Shown: positions 41,826 through 51,761 of the stretch, piece after piece
Layout of the letters: each line of letters begins with the position of its first letter
How positions within the stretch are numbered: position 1 is the first letter of the stretch
From: Luidia sarsii
Lineage: Eukaryota; Echinodermata; Asteroidea; Paxillosida; Luidiidae
DNA: 64,000 nucleotides
Reading direction: 5' to 3'
Assembly: GCA_949987565.1 (NCBI GenBank)
Contig: OX465118.1
Coordinates: 3,066,538-3,130,537 of the forward strand
The notes under the pieces: generated by a model
Told to the model about the DNA's origin: nothing
Database searches by the model: none
Seen by the model: the letters and a program-made list of their open reading frames with translations, nothing else
Program-made: the position numbers and the translations under genes

Positions 41826-41964
41826 TCTCATTAGCCACAGTCCAAAACATTTTAGACTTATCAGGCCTATAGTTTTGGGGCCTATCCGTGAGTCTCTCAT
41901 ATTGGTGACGGGACTGGACATCGAAGCCCAGCTTGAACCTAAATCTCCTCGATTTCTATCATTT

Positions 41965-42120
41965 ATGCTGAAGGAGTAGGTTTGCGGTGACACCATGTAA
42001 ACATGTTCTCTTTTGTGAGTAAGTGTGGTTCTGAAAAGAACAGTGTATACTCTGATCGTCTTCCGGAGACAAATTGTACATGGTGTCACCGCAGACATAC
42101 CGTACTGCTTCTGCTACCCT
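41965..42120. mobile_element. Foldback MITE, GGTTTGCGGTGACACC family
   Basis: GTTTGCGGTGACACCATGTA ... ACATGGTGTCACCGCAGAC, with GTGTGGTTCTGAAAAGAAC in the middle. Confidence 0.65.
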
Positions 42121-42124
42121 CACC

Positions 42125-42520
42125 ATGAAACCTTCAAATCTCATTTGATCATTAATTTTATGCTCCTTGATTATTTTTTAAAATAAAGTACTCCTATAGG
42201 ACAAAGTAATCACATCCAAAATATGATTTCCCACAAATTATATGCTTCCCGGTCTGCACGTTTCCCACCCTTCTATTTCCGCATGTAGACGATTTAGATC
42301 TTCGCAAATCTTCCCATTTCCACCTGAAGCATTGATCCCCAGATTGTCCTTAAAGTACTTCGTTTGTACAATAAAATCGCTGTCCCTCGACCTCCAAAAA
42401 CTCGTGGATAAAATTGGGATTTTGGTACACACACGTTTTGATAATCGGCTTTGCGCAGCAATCTTGACCGATTTCGCGTTCTCAAATTCACAAGAGTACC
42501 GGCTTTTTAAATGAAAAAAG
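42125..42520. other. Non-coding
   Basis: Overlapping ORFs on both strands (42238-42681) without recognisable domain. No support for a gene. Confidence 0.3.
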
Positions 42521-42524
42521 GCAA

Positions 42525-42790
42525 CCCCCCTTTTTCTTGACTGGACCGGGATTTGAACCCGAGAGCTCTGGTTCTGCGTACCAGCGCTCTTCCCATCTGA
42601 GCTATATCCTGCCTTAATAAATGGTGGACTTTCAAATAGTCTTTGCCGGGGTGGGGGCGCCTTGCAGTCAGAAGCAATCATTCAACCACATTGTCTGCCG
42701 TATATCCCCAGGGATCGCACCCCTTCTTTCATTTGGATGCAAACAACCATTCGTTGTGAACCTTGCAACAGCCAGCTCGGGGACCCAAAC
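42525..42790 (-). repeat. SINE family B with body
   Basis: Complement of GACCGGGATTTGAACCCGAG and CTCTTCCCATCTGAGCTATA, plus the body motifs TCTGCCGTATATCCCC and GGATGCAAACAACCATTCG. Confidence 0.6.
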
Positions 42791-43059
42791 TGTTGATGCT
42801 GATGTTGATGTTGATTTTTTGTCATCAGCGGTTACCCTGGATTCATTGTTGTCTGTCTCCCTCTAACAGTTACTGTCCTGTCCTTTTTGTCAAAGCATAC
42901 TACCTGATTCAAGCTCCGGCTGAATATGTCTTGCCTTTCGTCTGCAGCCTTATAATGCTTGAACCTTTGTTTTATTTAGTCACCTTGGGTATACTGGTTT
43001 TCTACATTACAATGCCATGGTGAAAAATAAATGTGAAATAAAATGGGAAAAAAAGGTGA

Positions 43060-43240
43060 TCACATGCACAAAGTGGATGCAGCTTTTTCAATTCAAGTCA
43101 AACAAATCAGTGAAAACTGACTGGGAACTGAACAAATTGAAAAAAAAATGGCCACGAAAACTTCGACTGGACTGGGATTCGAACCCAATACCTCCGGGTT
43201 TGCGTACCAGTACTCTTCCCATCTGAGCTATCCAAGAACG
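43060..43240 (-). repeat. SINE family B
   Basis: Complement of TTCGACTGGACTGGGATTCG, AACCCAATACCTCCGGGT and CTCTTCCCATCTGAGCTATC. The adjoining AAAGTGGATGCAGCTTTTTC is body sequence. Confidence 0.6.
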
Positions 43241-43362
43241 CGGACTGATTTCGATGGCATAATAATATGACTCTTGGATTTCCAGAGCGACAGGAGGTAA
43301 TTTGCGGAGTGTGCATGTTGAAGCTGCTATCAGAAACTCAGTCTTTGTGTCGTTCAGTTTAA

Positions 43363-43738
43363 AGGCCTTATACATCATTGGTAAAGGTCAAAAGATTGCC
43401 ACAGTTTGTGTTAAATCATTAAACATCCCAACAAAGCAATCCTGCGAAGGTTTTAGCTCAAATGGTGATCAGATAAAGTAGAAAAAAAGGTAAAAAAAAA
43501 ACCATCACGGTTTTTGCACCATTCTGTAGTGTAAGAAATCGTTTATGACTTGCGAATAATAAACTATTTGTCGATGTTTGAGTGAAGATTTTTTAAGGAA
43601 GTACAGCATCCCAGACCATAGGATTTCAATATGAGGATTCTATCATGACCATCTACAAAACTGTGTAAATTAGAAGGAAATCTGTGGACATGGATGTTTT
43701 CCAATCTTCCCAACGTACGTATACGTTGTATTGGGCCT
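43363..43738. mobile_element. TTAA MITE, 'CCTATACAACATTGG' family, copy 3
   Basis: Ends AGGCCTTATACATCATTGG and (complement of) ACGTTGTATTGGGCCT, flanked by TTAA at 43359-43362 and 43739-43742. The interior resembles copy 1 (GGTCAAAAGATTGCC, CGATGTTTGAGTGAAGATTT). Confidence 0.7.
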
Positions 43739-43742
43739 TTAA

Positions 43743-44335
43743 GCTTGTTTTGGGTCATCCACTGCCTCAAATCTCGGATGCATGAGGACAGTTGAATCGG
43801 GATCCTTGGGGTTGAAGGAACAATGAATTTGAGTATATATCATCGGCATATAATATTATGTGAAAACTCAGACTGTGTTTGCGGATGATATCACCTATAT
43901 GGGCTTGATATAGATGGTGAATGCTAATTAACTGACCTATAGGACATACCCTTGGGGTACTCCATAGTAAAACGGTCATTTTGTGTCTTGTCTTTTTGAG
44001 CGGTTTTGGCTTTTTGGAGGATTTTCACTCCATGAGAGAGTGAATTATTCACTCTTTTGCATCAGTAGAGAGTAGGGCCTATATAGGGTAACTTTGAAAC
44101 CAGGATATAGTGCATACCTGCACACTGCACCCAACTCCCTTCATATACCAACTTCCCCTCTCAAGTCCAGCAAATTCCTCCTAATGAAAGAAAAATAGTG
44201 GCGTTAACAGTCGCGATCCAGCAAGATGATATGACCACCGCCAAGTAATAAATGGCGGCTACTGCGAGTCGGGCCGTACCGTATGCATGACACGCTTTCC
44301 CGTGTGCAGCCTTTCACCGACTCGCTCTGCATGCA
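43743..44335. other. Non-coding
   Basis: No gene. A short minus-strand frame (43979-43767) contains FHIILYADDIYS and CPIGQLISIHHLYQ, which resembles an RT active site (YADD) and could be a LINE scrap, too short to assign. Confidence 0.3.
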
Positions 44336-44339
44336 CCAG

Positions 44340-44475
44340 TGTCCGCACTGGACTTATCGTCTCGGGAAGAGTGACCAGGTAACTTTTTTCTGGGCAGCAG
44401 TTGGCCGGTAGAAGCATGGAGGTAGAAGTAACCGCTGGACTCGGGAAAAGTAACTGAGAGAAAAACGTCCTAGGC
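44340..44475. mobile_element. Degenerate relative of the MITE at 2609-3096
   Basis: GTCCGCACTGGACTTATCGT, GTGACCAGGTAACTTTTTTC, TGGGCAGCAGTTGGCCGGTA and GGAAAAGTAACTGAGAG match internal parts of that element. The ends are eroded. Confidence 0.5.
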
Positions 44476-44788
44476 TGTCCGCACTGGACTATGATTAGCC
44501 TTGACCAAGGCGTTGGTCGCCGATTTAGAAATCAAAATCCGGCCTTCACTCTTCAGAAATACATACAAGTAGTATGGTCCTTTGCAAAACATCGTTGCGA
44601 AATGCAGCCCCAGTGTCACGGTCTCATCTTTCCCCCGTGCTCGGATTTCCGGAAGAGCGCACCGGATAACTGAGCACGTTACAGCAACGTGCTTGATTAT
44701 CCAGCGTGCGTGCTGATCTCTCCAGTCGTACACACACGTACGGGTGCATGGGATGTGCACGTACACGTACGCCCATGTACATGTACAT

Positions 44789-45824
44789 GTATCCTCCAAT
44801 AACCGGTTTTCGACGATATAAGGACTTTTCTTCAAACTGAACAATGTGGACGAAAGTATCACACTAAAAGAGGTCCCAGTCACTTTGTCCACACCACAGA
44901 CTATTAGAATAATCATAGAGAAGGTTGATCAAGCCTGTCACTTCCGTAAGATTACCCGGTTTTGTTGACGTCCGCGGCGCACCGCGCAGTAAGCATCGTC
45001 ACCTATTTTCGTCAGTGGCGTTTAGTAAGGTGTCCCAGTGTAGCCAAACGCAAAATAAATTCTTAAATTAACTCAAAATGCTGTGTGGTACTATTAAATT
45101 CTTCCCTGTATGTTTTTTGGGGTTCATCTTTGTTTTTGTTTTTCCATACTGCTTCTAACACTTTCCTCAAATCATTCATAATTTATGCTTAAAACGTATT
45201 GGTCTTGTTGATGTCTTCTTTTGTGACGTTTAAAAAAAACTCCACAATCCTCTTTCTCACTGCTTCTTCAGTATAACCTTTCCCAATGTCACTCAAGAGA
45301 CACATTTCCTCCTTCTTGGTACTTTCTCTAGCTGCTCTTTTAATTTTTTAATTTTTTTTAAAAGCCTATTGGGCCATGTTACTTTTTGTCTTTAAAGAAT
45401 AATAAAAATAAATATTTAAAAAATTATATAAGCGAGACGCCCTATAGTAGCCTCCATAGTTTTTACCCAGAACGGACTGCCTCAAGTTGCGTGATATATT
45501 TTTTTTCTACGAATGTTGGGGTTTGTTATGGTAAACTCAGATTTTTGTTAGGACCAACAATAAAGAAAACTGGAGCTTCGAAGCAACTGCCAATTTTGTA
45601 TCTAGGAAAATAGACCCCTAAAGAGCAACTTTTTGAATAACACGAGTTTGGCCTACTGGAAAAGCCTTAAATTTCCACATTTTCGGTGACGGACAAGAGC
45701 AGGAAACCAACTGTAAGATATGAAGTCTGAGATCGTTATACGGAGTTGTTTTCATAGTGCGATGTGAGTTAGAAGGCTAAGCGTCGAAAACGTGTAGCGT
45801 CGAAAACGGGGGTTCCCACGATAC
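44789..45824 (+). mobile_element. Unclassified inverted-repeat element 'GTATCCTCC', copy 1
   Basis: Starts GTATCCTCCAATAACCGGTT TTCGACGATATAAGG and ends GTCGAAAACGGGGGTTCCCACGATAC, so the ends are an imperfect inverted repeat around GTTTTCGACG. The interior has GTGTCCCAGTGTAGCC, AGCGAGACGCCCTATAG and CAGAACGGACTGCCTCAAG, found in every copy. No ORF above ~75 codons, so it is non-autonomous. Confidence 0.65.
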
Positions 45825-46039
45825 ATGTACATGTACACGCTGTGCACCATACCCTGCTCGTAACTTGCGTGCGTATTATTATTGTTTGCGCGTCTTGTCT
45901 TGGTCCAAGGGCGGGCAGGACGCGATATTCTTTTTCCGTAGCACATAATAATTAATATTGCTATGGGCCTATAGGACGTGCACAAATATATATGAATAAT
46001 TCATATCTCAGGTCACGCCGCTAAGGTCAATGCAATGCA

Positions 46040-46360
46040 GGACATGTACACAATGTACATGTACACATGTACTGTACATACATGTACATGTACATGTACA
46101 TGTACGTGTACATGTACATGTACACTGTACATGTACAGTACACCGTCTGTCTCTACATCATAATACCAAGGAGGTACGTTTCCCCGAATGGTCCGCAAAC
46201 ACACGTACGCACGCACACAGACCGGTCAACACACGCGGAATACGGGCTCGCACAGGGATCCGCACACACGTATGGGTTGTTGACCGGTCTGTGTGGGTGC
46301 GTACATGTACACTGTACATGTACAGTACACCGTCTGTCTCTACATCATAATACTACCTCC
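46040..46360. repeat. TACATG tract with 195-bp-spaced direct repeat and inverted CCGGTC block
   Basis: ACAGTACACCGTCTGTCTCT ACATCATAATAC occurs at 46133-46164 and 46321-46352. Between them CACACAGACCGGTCAACACA and TGTTGACCGGTCTGTGTG form an inverted pair. Confidence 0.7.
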
Positions 46361-46873
46361 AGGCTCAAACCTCCATGCTCGAACTCAGTGCGTGTGTTTG
46401 TGGATCAGTCGGGAAACTAGAGTACCTAGGTACTCTACGGGAAACGTATCCATTGCGTCCTTGCGCGTCGGGCGTTAGAGTATCTCAACCAAAAACGTCT
46501 TGAACCAAGACTATCATGTACATTGTACATGTACACAGAACGTACATGTAACATGTGTACAGTGTATGACTATACTTCAACCCAGGCAAAGCTAGAATTG
46601 TAGAAGGCAGAAGTACTGTACTCCAGTCTCTAGCTAATCGTTGCCATGGATGATTCCGATGTACTATGACGATGTACGTACTGTGACTATGACTGGTAAT
46701 GTGGTATGAATATGATGAGTATGTGCAGTAACAGTAACACCACTCTTCCAGAAAACGTAAAGGTAGGCCCCACAATCGCAATGCCCATGGCCCTAGTTAA
46801 GTTTATTTTTATCATGCTCCATGGACATTAATAAAAATTGGTATAATTCCCCTAATATTAATGAGGCCCTACG

Positions 46874-48166
46874 TAGTATCCTCCAGTTACCGGTTTTCGA
46901 CGATATAATGCCTTTTCTTCAAGCTGACCAATGTATCACACTAAAGTCTAGTATAGAGGTCTCAGTCACTTTGTCCACACCACAGCCTATTACTTTCAGA
47001 ATAATCATGTAGAAGGTTGATCAAGTCTGTCACTTCCGTAAGATTACCCGGTTTGTTGATGTCCACGGCGCATGCACCGCGCAGTAAGCATCGTCACCTA
47101 TTTTTGTCGGTGGTGTTTAGTAATAGCATGGAGCCTTTTTATAGCTCCATGGTAATAGTAAGGTGTCCCAGTTCAGCCAAACGCAAAATAAATTTTTAAA
47201 ATAACTCAAACTCAAAGTGCTGTGTTGCACTGTAAAATTCTTCCCTGTATGTTTTTTTGTGTGCTCAACTTTGGGTTTTTTTTCGACACTGCTTCTAACA
47301 CTTTCCTCAAATCATTCATAATTTATGCTTAAACCTTAAATTGGTCTGGTTGATGTCTTCTTCTGTGACGTTTAAAAAACGCAGTGGCTGTTGTTACGGC
47401 AGTCGTCCGTGTGGTTCCCTGACTTCACAGTATTTGTCAGGATGTTTAGCTCTTGGAACCAGACTATCAGCTAATAGACTGGTTCAACCAGCCTGCAATG
47501 CTGACGAAATACAATCAAGTCAGGGAACCACACGGACGACTGCCGTAACAACAGCCACTGCGTTTAAAAAAACTCCACAATCCTCTTTCTCACTGCTTCT
47601 TCAGTTAATTATGACCTTTCCTAATGTCACTCAAGAGACACATTTCCTCCTTCTTGGTACTCTCTCTAGCTGCCCTTTTTTTAAAATTGTTTTTTTATAA
47701 AAGCCTATTAGGCCATGTTACTTTATAATTATGTCTTTAAATAAAAATTTAAAAAAATATAAAACAAATTATATAAGCGAGACGCCCTATAGGAGCCTCC
47801 AAAGCCCTCCATAGTTTTTACCCAGAACGGACTGCCTCAAGTTGTGTGATATATATTTTTTCTACGTATGTTGGGGTTTGTTATGGTACACTCAGATTTT
47901 TGTTTAGGACCAACAATAAAGAAAACTGGAGCTTCGAAGTAACTGCCAATTTTGTACCTAGGAAAATAGACCCCAAAAGAGCAATTTTTTGAATCACACA
48001 AGTTTGGCCTACTGAAAGAGCCTTAACTTTCCAAATTTTTGGTGACGGACGAAGAGCAGGAAACAAACCGGAAGATACGAAGTCTGAGATCGTTATAGGG
48101 AGTTGTTTTCATCGTGCGATGTGAGTTAGAAGGCCAAGCGTCGAAAACTGGGGTTCCCACGATACT
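46874..48166 (+). mobile_element. 'GTATCCTCC' element, copy 2
   Basis: Starts GTATCCTCCAGTTACCGGTT and ends GAAAACTGGGGTTCCCACGA. Its interior is colinear with copy 1 and is interrupted by a 186-bp hairpin insertion (47381-47566). Confidence 0.7.
47381..47566. mobile_element. Nested hairpin MITE
   Basis: CGCAGTGGCTGTTGTTACGG CAGTCGTCCGTGTGGTTCCC TGAC at the left is perfectly complementary to the right end. The flanks TTTAAAAAA on both sides look like a ~9-bp target duplication. The uninterrupted sequence is seen in copy 1 and elsewhere (GACGTTTAAAA...CTCCACAATCC). Confidence 0.8.
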
Positions 48167-48170
48167 AGTA

Positions 48171-48540
48171 GTTAGTATCCTCCAGTTTTAATCCTCTGGT
48201 TTTCGACGATATGAGGACTTTTCTTCAAGCTGACCAATGTGGACGAAAGTATTACACTAAAAGAGGTCTCAGTCACTTTTTCCACACCACACACTATTAG
48301 AATAATCACATGTGGAGAAGGTTGCTCAAGCCTGTCACTTCAGTAAGATTACCCGGTTTTGTCGATGTCCACGGCGCACCGCGCAGTAAGCATCGTGACC
48401 TATTCAGGAAACAAACTGGAAGATACGAAGTCTGAGATTGTTATACTGAGTTGTTTTCATTGTGCGATGTGAGTTAGAAGGCCAAGCATTGAAAACATGT
48501 ACCGTCGAAAACTGGGGTTCCCACGATACTGTAGTAGTAC
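48171..48540 (+). mobile_element. 'GTATCCTCC' element, copy 3 (internally deleted)
   Basis: Has both ends (GTATCCTCCAGTTTTAATCC ... CTGGGGTTCCCACGATACT) but only ~370 bp. The middle from the GACCTATT region to CAGGAAACAAAC is missing. Confidence 0.65.
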
Positions 48541-48556
48541 TACTTAAGAATTAAGT

Positions 48557-49340
48557 AGTATCCTCCAGTTCTTTTCCAAATCATCAAAACTGTCCTCATA
48601 ATAATAAGGAAATAAATTTAATCACCATAATGAATAATTCAAATTGAGAATAATTTTCTTAAAATGTGAAAAGAAGTTCATTTAACTGTTTAACTGAAAG
48701 ATATCTTTTAACTTTTTTGAATTTGGATCTTCAAGTAAACCATACGGTAGGGCGGTATATTATGAGTGACACACGCAGCATTTCTGAGACTTGTTAATTT
48801 CCACATCATACATCGAGGCAGGATGTGATTGTTCATCTTGGTCCAAGCTAATTGTGATTCAGCCATGGAAGCAGATTCTTTTTTCTTTGCCCTTTTGGTG
48901 GGGTTGTATTTTTTTATCTGGTTGATGTCTTCTTATTTGACGTTTAAAAGAACTCCACAATCCTCTTTCTCACTACTTCTTCAGTTATGACCTTTCCCAA
49001 TGTCACTCAAGAGACACATTTCCTCCTCCTTGGTACTTTCTCTAGCTGCCCTTTATTTTTTTTATCTTTTTTAAAAAGCCTATTAGGCAATGTTACTTTA
49101 TGCCTTTAAATAATAACAAAATATAAAAATTATATAAGCGAGACGCCCTTTAGGAGCCTCCTTAGTTTTTATCCAGAACGGACTGCCTATGTACGTATGT
49201 TGGGGTTTGTTATGGTACACTCAGATTTTTTTTAGGACCAACAACAAAGAAAACTGGAGCTACGAAGTACTGTAGTACTCAGAGAGCTACACAATGTACT
49301 AAGGTACTATTACTGTAGTACTACTAGTACAATAGTTACG
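48557..49340 (+). mobile_element. 'GTATCCTCC' element, copy 4 (truncated; again at ~49761-50544)
   Basis: Begins GTATCCTCCAGTTCTTTTCC and carries the CATGGAAGCAGATTC, AGCGAGACGCCC and GGACCAACAAC interior. The right end is lost in AGTACT simple sequence. It is repeated by the 1204-bp duplication. Confidence 0.6.
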
Positions 49341-49343
49341 AAG

Positions 49344-49468
49344 GACCTGGGGTGCCAGAGCACCCTCTTTCCAACAAGTTAACCATAGACTCAGAGGATA
49401 TCATAACTGGTAATTTATTGCTACCCTCGTCATCAGCCAGTTTTCAGCCCAGACATCTTGATCGTAAA
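49344..49468. repeat. BEL LTR fragments joined head to inverted
   Basis: GAAGGACCTGGGGTGCCAG to CTCGTCATCA is the start of the LTR seen at 50546. It is followed directly by GCCAGTTTTCAGCCCAGACA TCTTGATCGTAAA, an inverted piece from the same LTR (complement of 50892-50925). Confidence 0.75.
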
Positions 49469-50545
49469 AGAGGTCTCAGTCACTTTTTCCACACCACACA
49501 CTATTAGAATAATCACATGTGGAGAAGGTTGCTCAAGCCTGTCACTTCAGTAAGATTACCCGGTTTTGTCGATGTCCACGGCGCACCGCGCAGTAAGCAT
49601 CGTGACCTATTCAGGAAACAAACTGGAAGATACGAAGTCTGAGATTGTTATACTGAGTTGTTTTCATTGTGCGATGTGAGTTAGAAGGCCAAGCATTGAA
49701 AACATGTACCGTCGAAAACTGGGGTTCCCACGATACTGTAGTAGTACTACTTAAGAATTAAGTAGTATCCTCCAGTTCTTTTCCAAATCATCAAAACTGT
49801 CCTCATAATAATAAGGAAATAAATTTAATCACCATAATGAATAATTCAAATTGAGAATAATTTTCTTAAAATGTGAAAAGAAGTTCATTTAACTGTTTAA
49901 CTGAAAGATATCTTTTAACTTTTTTGAATTTGGATCTTCAAGTAAACCATACGGTAGGGCGGTATATTATGAGTGACACACGCAGCATTTCTGAGACTTG
50001 TTAATTTCCACATCATACATCGAGGCAGGATGTGATTGTTCATCTTGGTCCAAGCTAATTGTGATTCAGCCATGGAAGCAGATTCTTTTTTCTTTGCCCT
50101 TTTGGTGGGGTTGTATTTTTTTATCTGGTTGATGTCTTCTTATTTGACGTTTAAAAGAACTCCACAATCCTCTTTCTCACTACTTCTTCAGTTATGACCT
50201 TTCCCAATGTCACTCAAGAGACACATTTCCTCCTCCTTGGTACTTTCTCTAGCTGCCCTTTATTTTTTTTATCTTTTTTAAAAAGCCTATTAGGCAATGT
50301 TACTTTATGCCTTTAAATAATAACAAAATATAAAAATTATATAAGCGAGACGCCCTTTAGGAGCCTCCTTAGTTTTTATCCAGAACGGACTGCCTATGTA
50401 CGTATGTTGGGGTTTGTTATGGTACACTCAGATTTTTTTTAGGACCAACAACAAAGAAAACTGGAGCTACGAAGTACTGTAGTACTCAGAGAGCTACACA
50501 ATGTACTAAGGTACTATTACTGTAGTACTACTAGTACAATAGTTA

Positions 50546-51156
50546 CGAAGGACCTGGGGTGCCAGAGCACCCTCTTTCCAACAAGTTAACCATAGACTCA
50601 GAGGATATCATAACTGGTAATTTATTGCTACCCTCGTCATCATTCGGTAAAACTGTAAATACAAGAAAAATGTGGGAAAACTTATAAGTACATGGAGAAT
50701 GACTTATACATAATAAATGGACAAGTTTGGCTTTATACACTCCGAAAACATGGTAGAAATACAAGAAATACAGGAGGCAGTTCACTGACATGAGAAAATG
50801 TGAGCAATCACGGATGAAAAGCGAAAAGGAATATCACAGAATTCTGACCACTAAAAAACACCTTGTACAATAAAATGCTTACAGAACTTTTCTCCTTTAC
50901 GATCAAGATGTCTGGGCTGAAAACTGGCTTGTACATGGACCGCTGTGATGGACGGATCCTCAACCAGTAATGGTCTGGTATAAAAGGCAGTGTTGAGGAG
51001 GGGCTCAAAAGGGTGAATTCTCGGGAGAATGCTGGATCTTTCAGAGGAGATTTCTTAAGACAATGCTGTGGAATGCTAGGTCATAGCCTATACCTGAGGT
51101 CACCAATAGAGGGCGTCCTAACAAGAACTACTCCAAACAAAGAGCCTTAATTAACA
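50546..51156 (-). mobile_element. 3' LTR of BEL/Pao element
   Basis: 611 bp, very similar to 53865-54486 (622 bp). On the element strand it runs TGTTAATTAAGG...GGTCCTTCG; the terminal CA is mutated here to CG. It contains TATAAAAGG (complement near 50980) usable as a promoter. Confidence 0.8.
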
Positions 51157-51187
51157 TGACAGTAGTAGTACTAGTAGGACTAGTAGG

Positions 51188-51188
<1 letters not shown>

Positions 51189-51218
<30 letters not shown>
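51189..51218. repeat. Run of 30 C
   Basis: A 30-base homopolymer between the 3' LTR side and the element interior. On the element strand it is poly-G, in the place where a polypurine tract is expected. Confidence 0.9.
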
Positions 51219-51219
<1 letters not shown>

Positions 51220-51761
51220 TGATGATACTACTGTATTATCACAATCTAAAAACTCATAACGGTTACCGGAGGTAAGTATAACACTAAATGCAATTCTGAA
51301 AAAGGGTAACTACAAAAGGTTACATAGCTTAACTTCATACAGCTTAACAACCCACTGCTTCAAGGTCTGTTGTTATCTACTCAGACTGGATCAAGAGAAC
51401 TAGCCTGCTTATTGTAGTAGCAGGATCTTCTTCTTGGTTGGCGGCTGGTTACGCAGACATCTGTACTTGGTCGGTCCACTGATGGAGAGGAATCTTCAAA
51501 AGTTCAAGGAGCATTGATGAAGCAAGAACTGTCCATCGATTCTAGGACTTCGATGATGTACCCGGTATACACCCCGTGTCACCATGCAAGTGAACAGAGC
51601 GGCCCATCTCTTGAGTTGACTTGAACATCCTCTGGTTCTTCGGCTATTGATCTTGAACGGACTAAACACAGCTGGTGGTGCTTCGGTGACTCTTTCCTCT
51701 TATCTCTGGATGAGGAGTTGACAAACGACTTCGTTCTTGATCTACATGTAGCTTGACGTCT
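51219..51761. other. Element interior without readable protein
   Basis: Between the protease end and the 3' LTR. A full pol (RT, RNase H, integrase) would need about 3-4 kb here; only ~540 bp is present and I see no RT motif. Confidence 0.6.

Larger units (their letters stand above)
48259..50640 (+). repeat. Perfect-looking tandem duplication, 1204-bp period
   Basis: Sequence from TAAAAGAGGTCTCAG at 48259 to the LTR piece ending CTCGTCATCA at ~49434 is repeated from ~49463 to ~50640 with no difference that I can see. The duplicated block holds the end of copy 3, a truncated fourth 'GTATCCTCC' element and the first ~90 bp of the BEL LTR. Confidence 0.85.

Noticed and set aside
42540..42615. 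Minus-strand tRNA gene
   Set aside because: A and B boxes are present but the sequence continues into the SINE family body shared with 10.1 and 43.1 kb.
49344..49434. Independent solo LTR
   Set aside because: Only the first ~90 bp of the LTR is present, and it is joined to an inverted LTR fragment.
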